Positions 52,439 through 62,798 of a stretch of 64,000 nucleotides of DNA are shown here, one piece after another; position 1 is the stretch's first letter; each line of letters begins with the position of its first letter. Both the position numbers and the translations under genes were made by a program. This stretch comes from Domibacillus antri. GTDB lineage: Bacteria > Bacillota > Bacilli > Bacillales > Domibacillaceae. The notes below the pieces were generated by a model. That model had not been told where the DNA came from, ran no database searches, and worked only from the letters and a program-made list of their open reading frames with translations. The stretch spans positions 1-64,000 of the forward strand of contig NZ_MSDU01000017.1 of the NCBI RefSeq assembly GCF_001936625.1, read 5' to 3'.

Positions 52439-54322
52439 TTAAATGCTTTCAAACAATAATCTTTTCAAGATGGGAGTTAAAACGGCCGGAAGCTCCGACA
52501 CGTCCGGAGCCATGATTGAACCTGTCCCGTAGATTGTTTTCATCGTCTGCTGCCGGGCCTCATCCAGCGCTTCATCACCGATAAATAAATTAAATACCGT
52601 CATGCCTTTTTTCCTGGCAAGCAGGACGGCCTCATGTGTATCCAGCACACCATTTTTTTCGTAATCGGCAGCAGATGGCTCCCCATCTGAGAAGACAAGG
52701 ATAAATTTTTTCTGCTCACTGCGGCGCGCCAATTTTTCAATCGCAATTCTCAAGGCAAAACCGTCCCGGTTATCTTCTTCTGGGCGAAGCTGCATAATGA
52801 ACGGACCCGATTCTGTCTGGTATGAGCGGTCAAATGAAACAGCCGTTAAAAAATGATTCGGTTTCCGTTCCGCCGGCAACGACGCTGTATCTTCCCAGAA
52901 GCCGGTTATTTCATGCGGAACTCGGAGCGTTTTTAATGTTTCATGAAATAAGACCGTACTTTTTTTCACATCCTCCATTTTGTCATACATCGATGCAGAG
53001 CAATCAATTAATAAGAAAAACGCTGCATCAATATCACGCGAGGGCTCCTGCTTCTTGTAAAAGAGCCGCGGATTTTCATCTGTATAAAAACGGATCAGCT
53101 TTCGGCCAAGACGGCCTGTTAATAAATCATTGCGCGGACTCGTTTTTTTCTTTTCAATCGATTTTTCAATCGTCCGTTTTAACTTGCGTACAACCGGCGC
53201 CGTTTCATTTTTAAAGACCCGGTATTGTTCTAATTCTTCGTTCGCAGGGGTACGTGGAGAATCATAAAGAGCGACCGCTCCTTTATTTTCTTGCCCATAC
53301 CGGTTCTCATCTGAATGCTCTTTGGATTCCCGTCTTTCAGCCATCAGACGATTGTACTGTTCACGTGTCGCTTTTTTAGAACGGCCCTGAACAGACGCCA
53401 GCGCTGCATCACCTTCATCTCCTTCACGTGCTGTATTACCCATCATTGGTGTTTTTGCACCACGCTCCAAGTCAAACTGCATAAACGTGCCGCGTGTTTC
53501 TTCTGATTCACGGTGCCATGTGGAGAACTGTTCATCAAACTGTTCATTGTCCTTTTCGTCTTTCTCATCATCGTTTTCGAGGGGGTCCTGCCGTCTTCCG
53601 GGATCAATGGCTGCACACGATTCCTCTTTCTGAAATTCAGGAAGATGACTATATTCATTGACCATATCCCGTACGCCAATATCTTCTAGCACTTCCGTTA
53701 TATCCATGACAAGGCGGGCGGCATCGCCAGTTGAACGGGCATCAAAAAGAGACAGCGCCGTTCGGTCGATATAGGGGATTGCCCCATCAAGTAACGGGCT
53801 GATTAACGGCCATTCAAACGGTGTATCCGCCTGCCAAAGTATATAAAGAGCATTATAGAGGGCATCTGCGTAAAAGCCTTTGGCGGTATTTATCTTCAGC
53901 TGTACGCCGTGATAGCGCCGCAATACTTGCTTTCGCGTTTCAAAAGCCCGTCTCACCCCAGGTCTTGTACAAATACAGAGCGGCTCGATACGGACATCTT
54001 CTGCCAGTGCAAGCAGCTGGCGGGCAAACGAACTTTTTGTCTTGCCGGAAAATGTTTGAACCTCTTTCGGTTCTGTAAATAATTTTGTCCCGAGGGCACG
54101 TAAGTAGACATCCGACTTCATGCCTTCTTTTTCTTCTCGCTCAGGGCGATGATGCCAGAAATGGCTCACATACAAAACAGACGGCTCAGCCTGCAAATAC
54201 GCAAGCGGGCCGTATTCGACTTTCATATTCGCATCGCCGGAAAGCGCCGCAGCCAAATCCGACAGCTCCATCCAGAAAGCGGAGTTAACCGTTTCATCAT
54301 TAAATTGAATAAAACGCTCCAC
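52439..54322 (-). CDS. yojO: VWA-domain protein, YojO/NorD-CobT-like
   Basis: A protein of about 627 residues. The N-terminal part (FIQFNDETVNSAFWMELSDL) is followed by an acidic low-complexity region (ENDDEKDEKDNEQFDEQ) and a C-terminal von Willebrand A domain with MIDAS motif LLIDCSASMYDKMED and FSDGEPSAADY. It works with a MoxR-type AAA+ ATPase, here yojN, in a chelatase-like or protein-activating complex; the client is unknown. GTG 54322 one base after the yojN stop is the probable start; a longer reading overlaps yojN by 26 bases. Confidence 0.87.
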   Translation of the reverse strand: MERFIQFNDETVNSAFWMELSDLAAALSGDANMKVEYGPLAYLQAEPSVLYVSHFWHHRPEREEKEGMKSDVYLRALGTKLFTEPKEVQTFSGKTKSSFARQLLALAEDVRIEPLCICTRPGVRRAFETRKQVLRRYHGVQLKINTAKGFYADALYNALYILWQADTPFEWPLISPLLDGAIPYIDRTALSLFDARSTGDAARLVMDITEVLEDIGVRDMVNEYSHLPEFQKEESCAAIDPGRRQDPLENDDEKDEKDNEQFDEQFSTWHRESEETRGTFMQFDLERGAKTPMMGNTAREGDEGDAALASVQGRSKKATREQYNRLMAERRESKEHSDENRYGQENKGAVALYDSPRTPANEELEQYRVFKNETAPVVRKLKRTIEKSIEKKKTSPRNDLLTGRLGRKLIRFYTDENPRLFYKKQEPSRDIDAAFFLLIDCSASMYDKMEDVKKSTVLFHETLKTLRVPHEITGFWEDTASLPAERKPNHFLTAVSFDRSYQTESGPFIMQLRPEEDNRDGFALRIAIEKLARRSEQKKFILVFSDGEPSAADYEKNGVLDTHEAVLLARKKGMTVFNLFIGDEALDEARQQTMKTIYGTGSIMAPDVSELPAVLTPILKRLLFESI

Positions 54323-54323
54323 G

Positions 54324-55196
54324 TTACGCGAACCACGTTTCCGCTGCATTCATAACAGCTGCTTTTTCACGGTCATCATCGAGCTTGCCGGCGATGGCAC
54401 TCTCTACAGCACGCATGGCGGGAATGTATAAAGCCAGATCACACGCGTCGACAAGAGTACGAATAGAAGAGGCTTCTTCCGGCAGCCGGCCGCTTTCGAC
54501 AAGTGTCATTAAATCGGCAGAAAGCGATACAAATTGCTGCAGCAGCCGCTCATCCTGCAAAATGGATTCCTGTTTCAGCACACTCAATAAAACATCACCC
54601 GAAATATAGGGAATTTCAAAAGTCACAAATCGGTTTTTCAGCGCTTCATTGAGAGGAGCTGTTCCCGCATACCCTTCGTTCACCGCGGCAATCACGCTGA
54701 ATGTTGGCTTCGCTTTGACAACTTCGCCCGTAAACGGATTCGTAATCTGACGGCGGTAGTCAAGAACGCCATTTAAAATGGGGAGCGTTTCCGGTTTTGC
54801 CATATTAATTTCATCAATATATAAAAGATGTCCTTTTTTCATCGCCTGGATAACCGGTCCTTCAACAAAATCAATACGGCTTTTTCCATCGATCTCCACA
54901 ATCGTCTTAAACCCGAGCATTGCTTCCGCATCAAGGTCGACGGAGCAGTTAATGCTGTGAACCGGCTGGCCAAAATAAGCTGCAAGGGACTCTGACAGCT
55001 TCGTTTTCCCTGAACCGGTCGGACCCTTTAATAAAATATTTTTGCCAAGCGCCAGTGTAATCACCGTGTCTGTCAAAAGGTTTTCATTTTGTGCCACAAA
55101 GTGTTGGTCGTCATTTGACAGTTCCCTCTGAAATATCTGTTTCCGTTCTCGTATAATCTCTTCTATTTTCTTTGGAAGTGATGAAGAAATATTCAC
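54324..55196 (-). CDS. yojN: MoxR-type AAA+ ATPase YojN
   Basis: A protein of 290 residues: Walker A GKNILLKGPTGSGKTKLSES, Walker B HLLYIDEINMAKPETLPILN, sensor AVNEGYAGTAPLNEALKNRF with arginine finger. Pairs with the VWA protein YojO as in NorQ/NorD and CobS/CobT. GTG 55196 is preferred because AGGACGAGG lies ahead; upstream ATG 55262 has none. The two genes form one operon. Confidence 0.9.
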   Translation of the reverse strand: MNISSSLPKKIEEIIRERKQIFQRELSNDDQHFVAQNENLLTDTVITLALGKNILLKGPTGSGKTKLSESLAAYFGQPVHSINCSVDLDAEAMLGFKTIVEIDGKSRIDFVEGPVIQAMKKGHLLYIDEINMAKPETLPILNGVLDYRRQITNPFTGEVVKAKPTFSVIAAVNEGYAGTAPLNEALKNRFVTFEIPYISGDVLLSVLKQESILQDERLLQQFVSLSADLMTLVESGRLPEEASSIRTLVDACDLALYIPAMRAVESAIAGKLDDDREKAAVMNAAETWFA

Positions 55197-55414
55197 AATC
55201 CTCGTCCTTTCAAGTTTTTTTGCACAAGTATCATCATACACCGGAACGCGATTGAAAAGCAAAAAAGCCGGCTGGATAAACCCGCATTAGCTTTCATTTA
55301 TCATAAACTTATGAAGACAGCGTATATAAATAGATTTGATTTGTGTTGTAACGTGGAATGAATGATCTTTGATATAATACACGTATTATATTTTCAAAAC
55401 TGGAGGTGAACAAA

Positions 55415-55931
55415 ATGGATTTATGTTATCCAATCGGTCATTTTCATGTGAACGGAAAGATTAATCGAGAAGATATTCAACATTGGATTGATGAGATTGC
55501 ACAGGCACCGGTTAAATTAGAAGAAGCTGTAAACGGATTATCAGCTGAACAATTGGATACTCCATATCGCCCGGATGGCTGGACGGTTCGCCAGGTCGTT
55601 CATCATTTAGCAGACTCTCATCTCAATGCACTTACCCGTTTTAAGCTTGGTATAACAGAAGAACAACCGACGATAAGGCCTTTTTGAAGAGGAGTGGGCA
55701 AAACTTCCTGACAGCAGGCTCCCTGTCAAGGTATCCCTTACATTATTGTCATCTTTACATCAACGGTTGGTTATTCTTCTTGAATCACTGCAGGAAGACG
55801 ACTTAAGAAAAACCGTGCTACATCCTGAAAACGGCATTATTCCATTAGACAAAATGATCGCCTTATATGCCTGGCACAGCAATCACCATATCGCGCATGT
55901 TACCCGCTTAAGAGAGCGGATGGGGTGGTAA
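55415..55931 (+). pseudogene. yfiT: DinB/YfiT-like metal-dependent transferase, frameshifted
   Basis: The first part is a YfiT/BstA-like DinB protein: LDTPYRPDGWTVRQVVHHLA, DSHLNALTRFKLGITEEQPT, IRPF. At a T5 run (55681-55685) the frame ends in TGA. One T fewer (or two more) gives EEEWAKLPDSRLPVKVSLTL in the next frame and the rest of the protein to HSNHHIAHVTRLRERMGW with the metal-binding histidines. The relatives are Zn/Ni enzymes, some of them bacillithiol transferases. TGGAGGTG before ATG 55415. Real mutation or homopolymer error. Confidence 0.8.
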
Positions 55932-56047
55932 ACACAGGCATTCATAATCCATGAGTGGAATTTAAAAAAGGGTGTATATATTTTTTTCGAAATGGACAGC
56001 CTATAGATGTTCGGTTTTCAACCCCTTCCAATGTTTTTGTCATTTTA

Positions 56048-56070
56048 GCCAGGTTAGCCTGGCCTTTTTT
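56048..56070 (+). terminator. Terminator downstream of the yfiT remnant
   Basis: GCCAGG-TTAG-CCTGGC followed by C and seven T. Confidence 0.8.
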
Positions 56071-56126
56071 TATGTCGACATACATGAATTATCAATGTCT
56101 GCACGGGAACATTGCTTGAAGTGAAA

Positions 56127-56160
56127 TACAGCCCTTTCTTCTAAATAAGAAAGGGCTGTA
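56127..56160. terminator. Hairpin terminator after the Rok-like gene
   Basis: Perfect 14-bp stem TACAGCCCTTTCTT / AAGAAAGGGCTGTA, 6-base loop; on the minus strand it follows the Rok-like stop by eight bases. Confidence 0.75.
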
Positions 56161-56167
56161 ACTTTCA

Positions 56168-56578
56168 TTACATATCATATTCATACATGTACAATCCGCG
56201 TCCCAATTTGCGGACTCGTTCATTTTCGCGTTCAAGTCCGTTCATAAATGTCGTCATATTCGCAATTTTTTTACCGGTCCGCTCTTCTACAAAACGCTGC
56301 AGTTCGATCCCGCGAATGGGTGTGTTTTGCTCTTTTAATACAACTACTGCTGTTTCACGCAATTCCATTAAGCTTTCACTGCGGCGGCCCCGGCGTGCTT
56401 TTGGGGGCAGGCTGATCTTTGTAACGGAGGGAATGGAAGGGTCCGCTGTATCACTATCGAGCTCCTGCAATCGGGCAAAAATCCCTTCCCGTTCTTTTTT
56501 AAATTCCTGCATCACCCGAATTTCCGCATCTGCCAGCTGATCCAGTCTAATTTTTAACGCCATTCGTTCATCAAACAA
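56168..56578 (-). CDS. rok: Rok-like nucleoid regulator (short form)
   Basis: A 136-residue protein. The N-terminal coiled coil (MALKIRLDQLADAEIRVMQE and FKKEREGIFARLQELD) and the C-terminal winged-helix with ANMTTFMNGLERE match Bacillus subtilis Rok, which silences AT-rich foreign genes and comK. It is shorter than the 191-residue protein because the middle linker is reduced to a basic patch PPKARRGRRSE. Start TTG 56578 behind GGGGGAGAAG. AT-rich zones in this window (24.1-24.7 kb) would be natural targets. Confidence 0.85.
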   Translation of the reverse strand: MFDERMALKIRLDQLADAEIRVMQEFKKEREGIFARLQELDSDTADPSIPSVTKISLPPKARRGRRSESLMELRETAVVVLKEQNTPIRGIELQRFVEERTGKKIANMTTFMNGLERENERVRKLGRGLYMYEYDM

Positions 56579-56609
56579 TCTCTTCTCCCCCTACACATCA
56601 AACGTTCAC

Positions 56610-56816
56610 TTAGTTCATTTCTTGAAAATAATCTTTATAAAAACCGGAAATATGGCCTTTATTATCGACGACGAAATAAAATTCCTCTGTTTCATTTTTC
56701 ACATCATATACAGTGCCTTCCGTTAATACATTTTTAACCATATACTTTTCCGCATTGGTATGAATGCATTTCACTTTCTTCAGCGTTTCTTTTTTCTGCC
56801 ATTTTGTATGAATCAT
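56610..56816 (-). CDS. Small DUF6501-like protein
   Basis: A 68-residue soluble beta-rich protein: KKETLKKVKCIHTNAEKYMV, VLTEGTVYDVKNETEEFYFV, VDNKGHISGFYKDYF. It matches the short DUF6501-type family of Bacillaceae; function unknown. AAGGAGT before ATG 56816. It precedes the Rok-like gene by 31 bases and may share its message. Confidence 0.75.
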   Translation of the reverse strand: MIHTKWQKKETLKKVKCIHTNAEKYMVKNVLTEGTVYDVKNETEEFYFVVDNKGHISGFYKDYFQEMN

Positions 56817-57081
56817 GTTGAAAACTCCTTATAAAATGTAATTGGCTGTTTTAAAAATCGATTGAAAGCTGCAAAGCGATAGATAAAACCCGCCTTTAAA
56901 TCCGTGCCGGACTTTTTGTTCATACAGAGCCTTATAGGCGCTGTGTGAACATATCCGATTACTGCTTTTATAAATATACAACAAATAGACCTACTTTTTC
57001 ATGATTTTATGATATTTTTTTTAAAAAAAACACAAAAAAATAGGTATATCGTAACTTTCTTATTCCATTTACCCATATTAT

Positions 57082-57109
57082 TTGCATTTTTATATACAGC
57101 TAGTATAAT
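57082..57109 (+). promoter_or_regulatory. Sigma-A promoter of the Sda-like gene
   Basis: TTGCAT (57082-57087), 16-base spacer, TATAAT (57104-57109). The region 56817-57169 holds this promoter and no other gene; one TTATATACA (57089-57097) differs by one base from a DnaA box, which would fit sda control but is weak. Confidence 0.7.
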
Positions 57110-57169
57110 AATCAGAAAATAAAGATATTTTTTCTTTATTTTTACACCACTCTATAGGAGGTCATAAAC

Positions 57170-57304
57170 TTGAAGATTATGAGCAATGAGATGCTGGTGG
57201 CTGCATATCGGGACGCGTTGAATAACGGTGACGACAAAACATGGATCGAAACATTAAAATTAGAAGTGAAGAAACGTGGATTATCTCCAAAAAATGAAAA
57301 ATAA
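57170..57304 (+). CDS. sda: Sda-like sporulation checkpoint protein, 44 aa
   Basis: The peptide MSNEMLVAAYRDALNNGDDK followed by WIETLKLEVKKRGL has the two-helix hairpin pattern of Sda (LSDELLxxxYxxA, xxxxFIxLLxxEIKRRxL). Sda blocks the sporulation kinase KinA when replication is disturbed. TTG 57170 is eight bases after AGGAGG; an ATG at 57179 is possible. A strong terminator shared with odhB follows. Only distantly similar, hence moderate confidence. Confidence 0.65.
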   Translation: MKIMSNEMLVAAYRDALNNGDDKTWIETLKLEVKKRGLSPKNEK

Positions 57305-57315
57305 TGAAAAGAAAC

Positions 57316-57339
57316 CCCGCGGCATGCCGCGGGATTTTT
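57316..57339. terminator. Convergent terminator between sda and odhB
   Basis: CCCGCGG-CATG-CCGCGGG followed by ATTTTTG on plus and GTTTCTTTTC on minus. Confidence 0.85.
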
Positions 57340-57343
57340 GTTA

Positions 57344-58588
57344 TTATCCTTCAAGAAGAAGATCTTCAGGATTTTCAATTAATTCTTTTACCATTTTCAA
57401 GAATCCGACTGCTTCTTTTCCATCGATGATACGGTGGTCATACGAAAGAGCCACATACATCATTGGGCGGATTTCGATTGAATCGCCTACAGCTACAGGA
57501 CGTTTTTGAATCGTATGCATACCGAGAATACCAACTTGTGAACCGTTTAAAATTGGCGTTGAAAGAAGGGAACCGAATACACCGCCATTTGTGATTGTAA
57601 ACGAACCACCCTGCAAGTCAGCAAGTGCCAGTTTATTATCGCGTGCTTTTAGCGCCATATCCATAATGGAGCCTTCAATCTCGGCGAAATTTTTACGGTC
57701 GCAATCACGAACAACCGGTACAACAAGACCTTCTTCTGTCGATACGGCAACACCGATGTCATAAAACTTTTTCAAGACCACTTCATCGCCATCGATTTCA
57801 GCATTTACATATGGATATTTTTTTAATCCTGCGACAACCGCTTTTGTAAAGAATGACATGAATCCAAGACGCACATCGTGATCATCAAAGAACTTGTCTT
57901 TTTTGCGTTTGCGAAGGTCCATAATATTCGTCATGTCAATCTCATTAAACGTTGTCAGCATGGCAGCAGTCTGCTGTACTTCAACAAGCCGTTTTGCAAT
58001 CGTTTGACGGCGGCGGCTCATGCGCTCACGTTCAACCGGCTTGCCATCATCCTGTTTTTTTGCCGGAGCTGCTGCCGCTGGTGCTTTTTGTGGTGCTGCA
58101 GCCGGCTGTTTTGGTGTATCCTGATGTGTTTCAACATCCTGTACACGTACACGTCCGAGTGGATCCGCCGTTTTCACGGCTGTTAAATCAATCCCTTTTT
58201 CACGAGCCAGCTTGCGGGCAGCCGGAGAAGCAATGGTCCGGTTGTTCGGGTCTTCTTTTACCGGCTCTGGCTGTACTTGTTTTTCCTCTGCTTTTGATGC
58301 CGGCTCAGCCTGTGTCTCTTCTGCCGGAGCTGCCGCTGGTGCGGAACCGCCCGCGCCTGCTTCTACAATGGCAATCACCTGACCCACTTCCACTGTATCG
58401 CCTTCAGCTGCCTGCAGTTCTTTAACTGTTCCTGCTTCTTCAGAAATAACTTCCACGTTTACTTTATCTGTTTCGAGTTCAACGATGTACTCGCCTTTTT
58501 CAACGTAATCACCCGGTTGTTTTAACCATTGTGCAATGGTACCTTCTGTAATCGATTCTGCCAGTTCAGGAACTCTAATTTCAGCCAC
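57344..58588 (-). CDS. odhB: 2-oxoglutarate dehydrogenase E2 (dihydrolipoamide succinyltransferase) OdhB
   Basis: A 414-residue E2. Lipoyl domain with the lipoyl-lysine in [17 protein letters not shown], an Ala/Pro-rich linker, E1/E3-binding domain [20 protein letters not shown], and the catalytic domain with [14 protein letters not shown] and the HxxxD site [16 protein letters not shown]. It transfers succinyl to CoA in the TCA cycle. GTG 58588 is the start (AAGGAGG upstream); a longer reading covers that site. Follows odhA after 86 bases. Confidence 0.97.
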   Translation of the reverse strand: MAEIRVPELAESITEGTIAQWLKQPGDYVEKGEYIVELETDKVNVEVISEEAGTVKELQAAEGDTVEVGQVIAIVEAGAGGSAPAAAPAEETQAEPASKAEEKQVQPEPVKEDPNNRTIASPAARKLAREKGIDLTAVKTADPLGRVRVQDVETHQDTPKQPAAAPQKAPAAAAPAKKQDDGKPVERERMSRRRQTIAKRLVEVQQTAAMLTTFNEIDMTNIMDLRKRKKDKFFDDHDVRLGFMSFFTKAVVAGLKKYPYVNAEIDGDEVVLKKFYDIGVAVSTEEGLVVPVVRDCDRKNFAEIEGSIMDMALKARDNKLALADLQGGSFTITNGGVFGSLLSTPILNGSQVGILGMHTIQKRPVAVGDSIEIRPMMYVALSYDHRIIDGKEAVGFLKMVKELIENPEDLLLEG

Positions 58589-58674
58589 TGTAAAAATCCT
58601 CCTTGTTATCAAACATGATCGTTCATCATTATGTACTCGCTGCAGACGGATCAAACCGTCCACAGCTTCTTTTA

Positions 58675-61488
58675 TTACTGTTCTTTTGTCATGGCAGCAC
58701 GCAAAATACGTGCCTGTTCTTTCTTATGGACAATCGCATCCCCTTCAGATGGGCTTGAACGGCGGCGGCGTCCGACATAACGGACAGATGCACCTTCTGG
58801 CGCCACATCACGCAGTCTTGGATCCATATATGTCCATGCGCCCATGTTCTGCGGTTCTTCCTGAAGCCAAATAATTTCTTTCACATTCGGGAAGCGTTCC
58901 AAAATCGCGGCAATCTCTTCTTTCGGGAATGGATATAGTTCTTCTACCCTTAAAACGTGGAGCCAATCCAGATTCTCTTCTGTTTTATCAATTTGCTCAG
59001 CAAGATCAATCGATACTTTCCCGCTGCAAAGAACAAGACGTTCCACTTGTTTTGGCTTGCTTCCTGTTCTTGGTTCTTCGACAATAATATTAAATGTACC
59101 ATCCGAGAATTCCGATGCTCTTGATCCAGCAAGCGGATGGCGAAGCAAGCTTTTCGGCGTCATAATGACGAGCGGCCGTACTTCTTCTTTTTGCAAAATC
59201 GAAGCCTGACGGCGCAAAATGTGGAAATACTGCGCAGTGGAGGATAAGTTTGCCACTGTCCAGTTATTTTCTGCTGCCGATTGCAAGAAACGCTCCATTC
59301 GGGCACTTGAATGTTCTGGTCCCTGTCCTTCATAACCGTGCGGAAGAAGCAAAACAAGTCCTGATTTTTGTCCCCATTTTGCCCGTCCGGATGAAACGAA
59401 CTGGTCAAACATGACCTGGGCCATATTCGCAAAGTCACCAAACTGTGCTTCCCAAAGTACAAGTGTTTCCGGTGAAAATACGTTGTAGCCGTATTCAAAA
59501 CCAACAACAGCTGTTTCTGTAAGCGGTGAGTTGATAACATCGAATGACGCATTTGTATCGCTCAAGTTATGAAGCGGTGTGTATTCTTCCCCATTATTTT
59601 CATCGTGCAAAACAAGGTTTCTATGGGCAAATGTACCACGCTGCGAATCCTGACCGGTTAGTCTGATCGGTGTACCTTCTTTTAAAATCGAGGCAAAAGC
59701 CAGCGTTTCAGCATGCCCCCAATCAATTTGGCCATTTTCTTCAAACAGCTGCTCACGGCGCTTTAAAATACGCTCAAGCTTTTTGAACGGCTGGAACCCT
59801 TCAGGCCATTTCAAAAGCTCGCTGTTAATATTTTTTAAATCCTCTTCACTAACACCTGTTTTGTTGCAAGGAAGATCCTGTTCGACCACTTTCGGCGGAT
59901 TCATAACGATATCCGGATTGTCATCCTTTTTCGGAACCGTTTCAAATATCTCTTTTAATTTCTGCTCGTTTTCACTGTATACTTTGTCCGCATGGTCAGC
60001 ATCAATGACACCGCGGTCAACAAGTTTATCCGCATACAATTGACGAACGGTTTTATGCTTGTTGATAATATTGTACATCTTCGGATTTGTTGTCATCGGT
60101 TCGTCCATTTCGTTATGACCAAAACGGCGGTACCCGATTAAATCGATAACGAAATCTTTGCCAAATCGGGCACGGTAGTTAACAGCGATAAAAGCCGCCG
60201 CTACACATGCTTCCGGATCGTCTGCGTTAACGTGTACAATCGGCACTTCAAATCCTTTCGCCACATCTGATGCATAGCGCGTGGAACGGGAGTCATAGCT
60301 TTCAGTTGTAAACCCGATCATGTTATTGGCAATAATGTGAATGGAGCCGCCTGTTTTATAACCGGCAATCTGGCTCATGTTAAATGTTTCACCGACAATA
60401 CCTTGTCCCGGGAATGCGGCGTCACCATGAATGATGATCGACATCGCTTTTGCCACATCGAGTTCAGGTTTGCCTTTTTTCGTCCTGTCTTCCTGGGCTG
60501 CCCGTGTATATCCGGCTACAATGGGACTGACTACTTCCAGATGGCTCGGATTGTTCGCCAGCGTAATGCGCGCTGTTTGTGTATCTTCTTCTTTATAGCT
60601 TCGGTCAGCGCCAAGGTGATATTTGACATCACCTGTCCAGCCGTAATAATTCATTTTCATCGAGCCGAGCGGCAGCATTTTTTTATTTGGTGCATGTGCG
60701 AATTCAGCGAAAATCATTTCGTACGGCTTGCCGAGAATGTGGGCCAGTACGTTTAATCGTCCACGGTGGGCCATCCCGATATTGATCGTTTGAGCACCTT
60801 TTACAGCAGAGTGATGAACGAGCTCATCAAGAAGAGGAACCATTGCATCCAGTCCTTCAATCGAGAAGCGTTTTTGCCCGACAAATGTTTTATGGATGAA
60901 TTTCTCAAAACCTTCCACTTCTGTTAATCGTTTCAACAGCTTTTTCTTGTCATCGTCTGAGAATGTCGGGTAATAATCCGTTGATTCAATTTGCTGACGA
61001 AGCCATTGCTTTTCTTCAAGATCATGTACTTGTGCAAATTCAAAGGCCACTTTATCCGTGTATACTTTTTTCAAATGCATGATCGCTTCATAGCCGTCCT
61101 GCACATGAGCGGGTGCGCCTTTACAAATGTATTCAACCGGAATCGCGCGCAAATCCGCTTCTGTTAATTCATACGTCTCAAGATCGATTCGGCGTGAATC
61201 TTTATGGCTGTTATCAAGCGGATTAATATCCGCTGCCAAATGCCCGTAAAGACGAATGCTGTCCGCAAGCTTTACGGCTCTGTAAAGCTTGTCAAGATCG
61301 CCTGCTGCGGCAGGCGCTGCACTTCCCGCAGGAGAAGCAGGTGCTCCCCATTTGTCAAACAACTCTCTCAATTCCTGATCCACTGAGTCTGGATCAATAA
61401 GATAGTGTTCGTACACTTCCATCACATATCCAAGATTCGGTCCGGAAAAATCTTTCCACGGACTGCCTTGGCCATTCTGCATGTTCAT
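58675..61488 (-). CDS. odhA: 2-oxoglutarate dehydrogenase E1 OdhA
   Basis: A 937-residue thiamine-diphosphate E1: [80 protein letters not shown]. It decarboxylates 2-oxoglutarate and passes succinyl to OdhB. Full length and intact. GGAGG before ATG 61488. A catabolite repression-like site lies about 90 bases upstream. Confidence 0.97.
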   Translation of the reverse strand: MNMQNGQGSPWKDFSGPNLGYVMEVYEHYLIDPDSVDQELRELFDKWGAPASPAGSAAPAAAGDLDKLYRAVKLADSIRLYGHLAADINPLDNSHKDSRRIDLETYELTEADLRAIPVEYICKGAPAHVQDGYEAIMHLKKVYTDKVAFEFAQVHDLEEKQWLRQQIESTDYYPTFSDDDKKKLLKRLTEVEGFEKFIHKTFVGQKRFSIEGLDAMVPLLDELVHHSAVKGAQTINIGMAHRGRLNVLAHILGKPYEMIFAEFAHAPNKKMLPLGSMKMNYYGWTGDVKYHLGADRSYKEEDTQTARITLANNPSHLEVVSPIVAGYTRAAQEDRTKKGKPELDVAKAMSIIIHGDAAFPGQGIVGETFNMSQIAGYKTGGSIHIIANNMIGFTTESYDSRSTRYASDVAKGFEVPIVHVNADDPEACVAAAFIAVNYRARFGKDFVIDLIGYRRFGHNEMDEPMTTNPKMYNIINKHKTVRQLYADKLVDRGVIDADHADKVYSENEQKLKEIFETVPKKDDNPDIVMNPPKVVEQDLPCNKTGVSEEDLKNINSELLKWPEGFQPFKKLERILKRREQLFEENGQIDWGHAETLAFASILKEGTPIRLTGQDSQRGTFAHRNLVLHDENNGEEYTPLHNLSDTNASFDVINSPLTETAVVGFEYGYNVFSPETLVLWEAQFGDFANMAQVMFDQFVSSGRAKWGQKSGLVLLLPHGYEGQGPEHSSARMERFLQSAAENNWTVANLSSTAQYFHILRRQASILQKEEVRPLVIMTPKSLLRHPLAGSRASEFSDGTFNIIVEEPRTGSKPKQVERLVLCSGKVSIDLAEQIDKTEENLDWLHVLRVEELYPFPKEEIAAILERFPNVKEIIWLQEEPQNMGAWTYMDPRLRDVAPEGASVRYVGRRRRSSPSEGDAIVHKKEQARILRAAMTKEQ

Positions 61489-61966
61489 TGTGAAAAACCT
61501 CCAACTGTTTCGCCCATTTGAATTTCCTGTTCGTTGTTTTTATACGTTCGTCGTAAAAAATATGTACAGATAAAACATAAAACGCTTTCACATCCAGTTT
61601 AACACTGTAAAGCGCTGTGAGAAAGAAAAAGGCCTTCCTTTTTGATAAAAGCCATCCAGTCATCTGGATACTGCCTTTTTCAAGTACCATATTACTACTG
61701 TTCCATATAAAAACCAATGTTTTTTTGCAAATTTCTTTAATAAATTTTCAGTTTTTCTGAAAACGCTCCAAATCGCGCTGTTATGCGGTTTTTTCTGCCT
61801 CAAAAGAACGAAAAATACCGTTATGGAACCATTGTTTTTCATTAGTAAAGTGTTATGCATCTACAGTGAAAAAAGATTGAACACGTTACCGGTAATTTGC
61901 GGTTTCAGACTCGTAACCTTCATTTTGTATTAATGACATTCTTTTTTCTGCTAAACTAATGACGAG
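61489..61966. other. Intergenic region between odhA and ylmA
   Basis: 478 bases with the odhA leader, the cre-like site and a hairpin CATCCAG-TCAT-CTGGAT at about 61648-61665. Short antisense frames exist but show no protein-like features. AT-rich towards ylmA, with TGC-TAAACT (61948-61956) as a possible extended -10 for ylmA. Confidence 0.5.
61577..61590 (-). promoter_or_regulatory. Candidate cre site upstream of odhA
   Basis: ATAAAACGCTTTCA, one mismatch to the CcpA consensus WTGNAANCGNWNNCW pattern. odhAB is known to be CcpA-repressed in Bacillus subtilis. Confidence 0.5.
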
Positions 61967-61975
61967 GTGATGACG

Positions 61976-62764
61976 TTGACAGAAATAATTTCATATAAAA
62001 ATGTGCGGTTTATACGGGGAGAACGCATCATTTTAGATGACGTGAACTGGACAGTGAGGACCGGAGAACATTGGGCAGTGCTCGGACTTAATGGTTCCGG
62101 CAAGTCGACGATGCTTAATATGATGGGCGGTTATGAATTTCCGACAAGCGGCACGATTCATGTTTTTGGCCGCCAGTGCGGAAAGTACAATTGGGAGCAT
62201 ATAAAAAAACGGATTGGATTTGCCGGCAATACATTAAATCGTTTTTTATCATCATTAAATAACGAGACAGCTCGGGAAATTATCGTCAGCGGCAAGTTTA
62301 ATTCCATCGGTATTTATGAACAAACGACCGATGAGGACTGGGAAAAAGCCGACCGGCTTCTTAAGGATTTTCAACTTACGTATTTAACAGACGAGCCATA
62401 CCGTCATTTATCGCAGGGAGAGCAGCGGCGTGTATTACTCGCCCGAGCGTTTATGGCCAGTCCCGATATGATGATTTTAGATGAGCCATGTTCGGGACTT
62501 GACGTGCGGGCGCGTGAAGATTTGCTTGATTCACTGCAGGAACAGGTTGTTAAAAAAGAGACCGTACTGCTGTACGTGACACCTCATATTGAAGAAATCA
62601 TTCCGGCGATCACGCATGCAGCGGTTATTGCTGAAGGGAAGGTGGTCGCTTCCGGCTTAAAAAAAGAGGTGCTGACAAATCACGTGCTGAGTTCCGCCTT
62701 TGGACTGCCCGTAGAGGTGGAATGGCGTGACGGACGAAGCTGGCTGCATGTCGTAAAAAAATAA
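61976..62764 (+). CDS. ylmA: ABC transporter ATP-binding protein YlmA
   Basis: A single ABC domain of about 262 residues: Walker A GLNGSGKST (37-45), signature HLSQGEQRRVLLARAF, Walker B MMILDEPCSGLD and the H-loop VTPHIEEI. It matches Bacillus YlmA, an orphan ATPase whose membrane partner is unknown. TTG 61976 is favoured since GAGGTGAT lies at 61964-61971; GTG 61967 or ATG 61970 overlap it. Monocistronic. Confidence 0.88.
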   Translation: MTEIISYKNVRFIRGERIILDDVNWTVRTGEHWAVLGLNGSGKSTMLNMMGGYEFPTSGTIHVFGRQCGKYNWEHIKKRIGFAGNTLNRFLSSLNNETAREIIVSGKFNSIGIYEQTTDEDWEKADRLLKDFQLTYLTDEPYRHLSQGEQRRVLLARAFMASPDMMILDEPCSGLDVRAREDLLDSLQEQVVKKETVLLYVTPHIEEIIPAITHAAVIAEGKVVASGLKKEVLTNHVLSSAFGLPVEVEWRDGRSWLHVVKK

Positions 62765-62797
62765 AAACTGTCCGGATTTTTTCCAGACAGTTTTTTT
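62764..62797. terminator. Convergent terminator between ylmA and trpA
   Basis: AAAACTGTC / GACAGTTTT, 13-base loop, T7 on plus and A run on the other side. Confidence 0.85.
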
Positions 62798-62798
62798 A

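Noticed and set aside
61660-61860. A 66-codon minus-strand ORF upstream of odhA
   Set aside because: No ribosome site, biased composition and no family pattern; it ends inside a hairpin.
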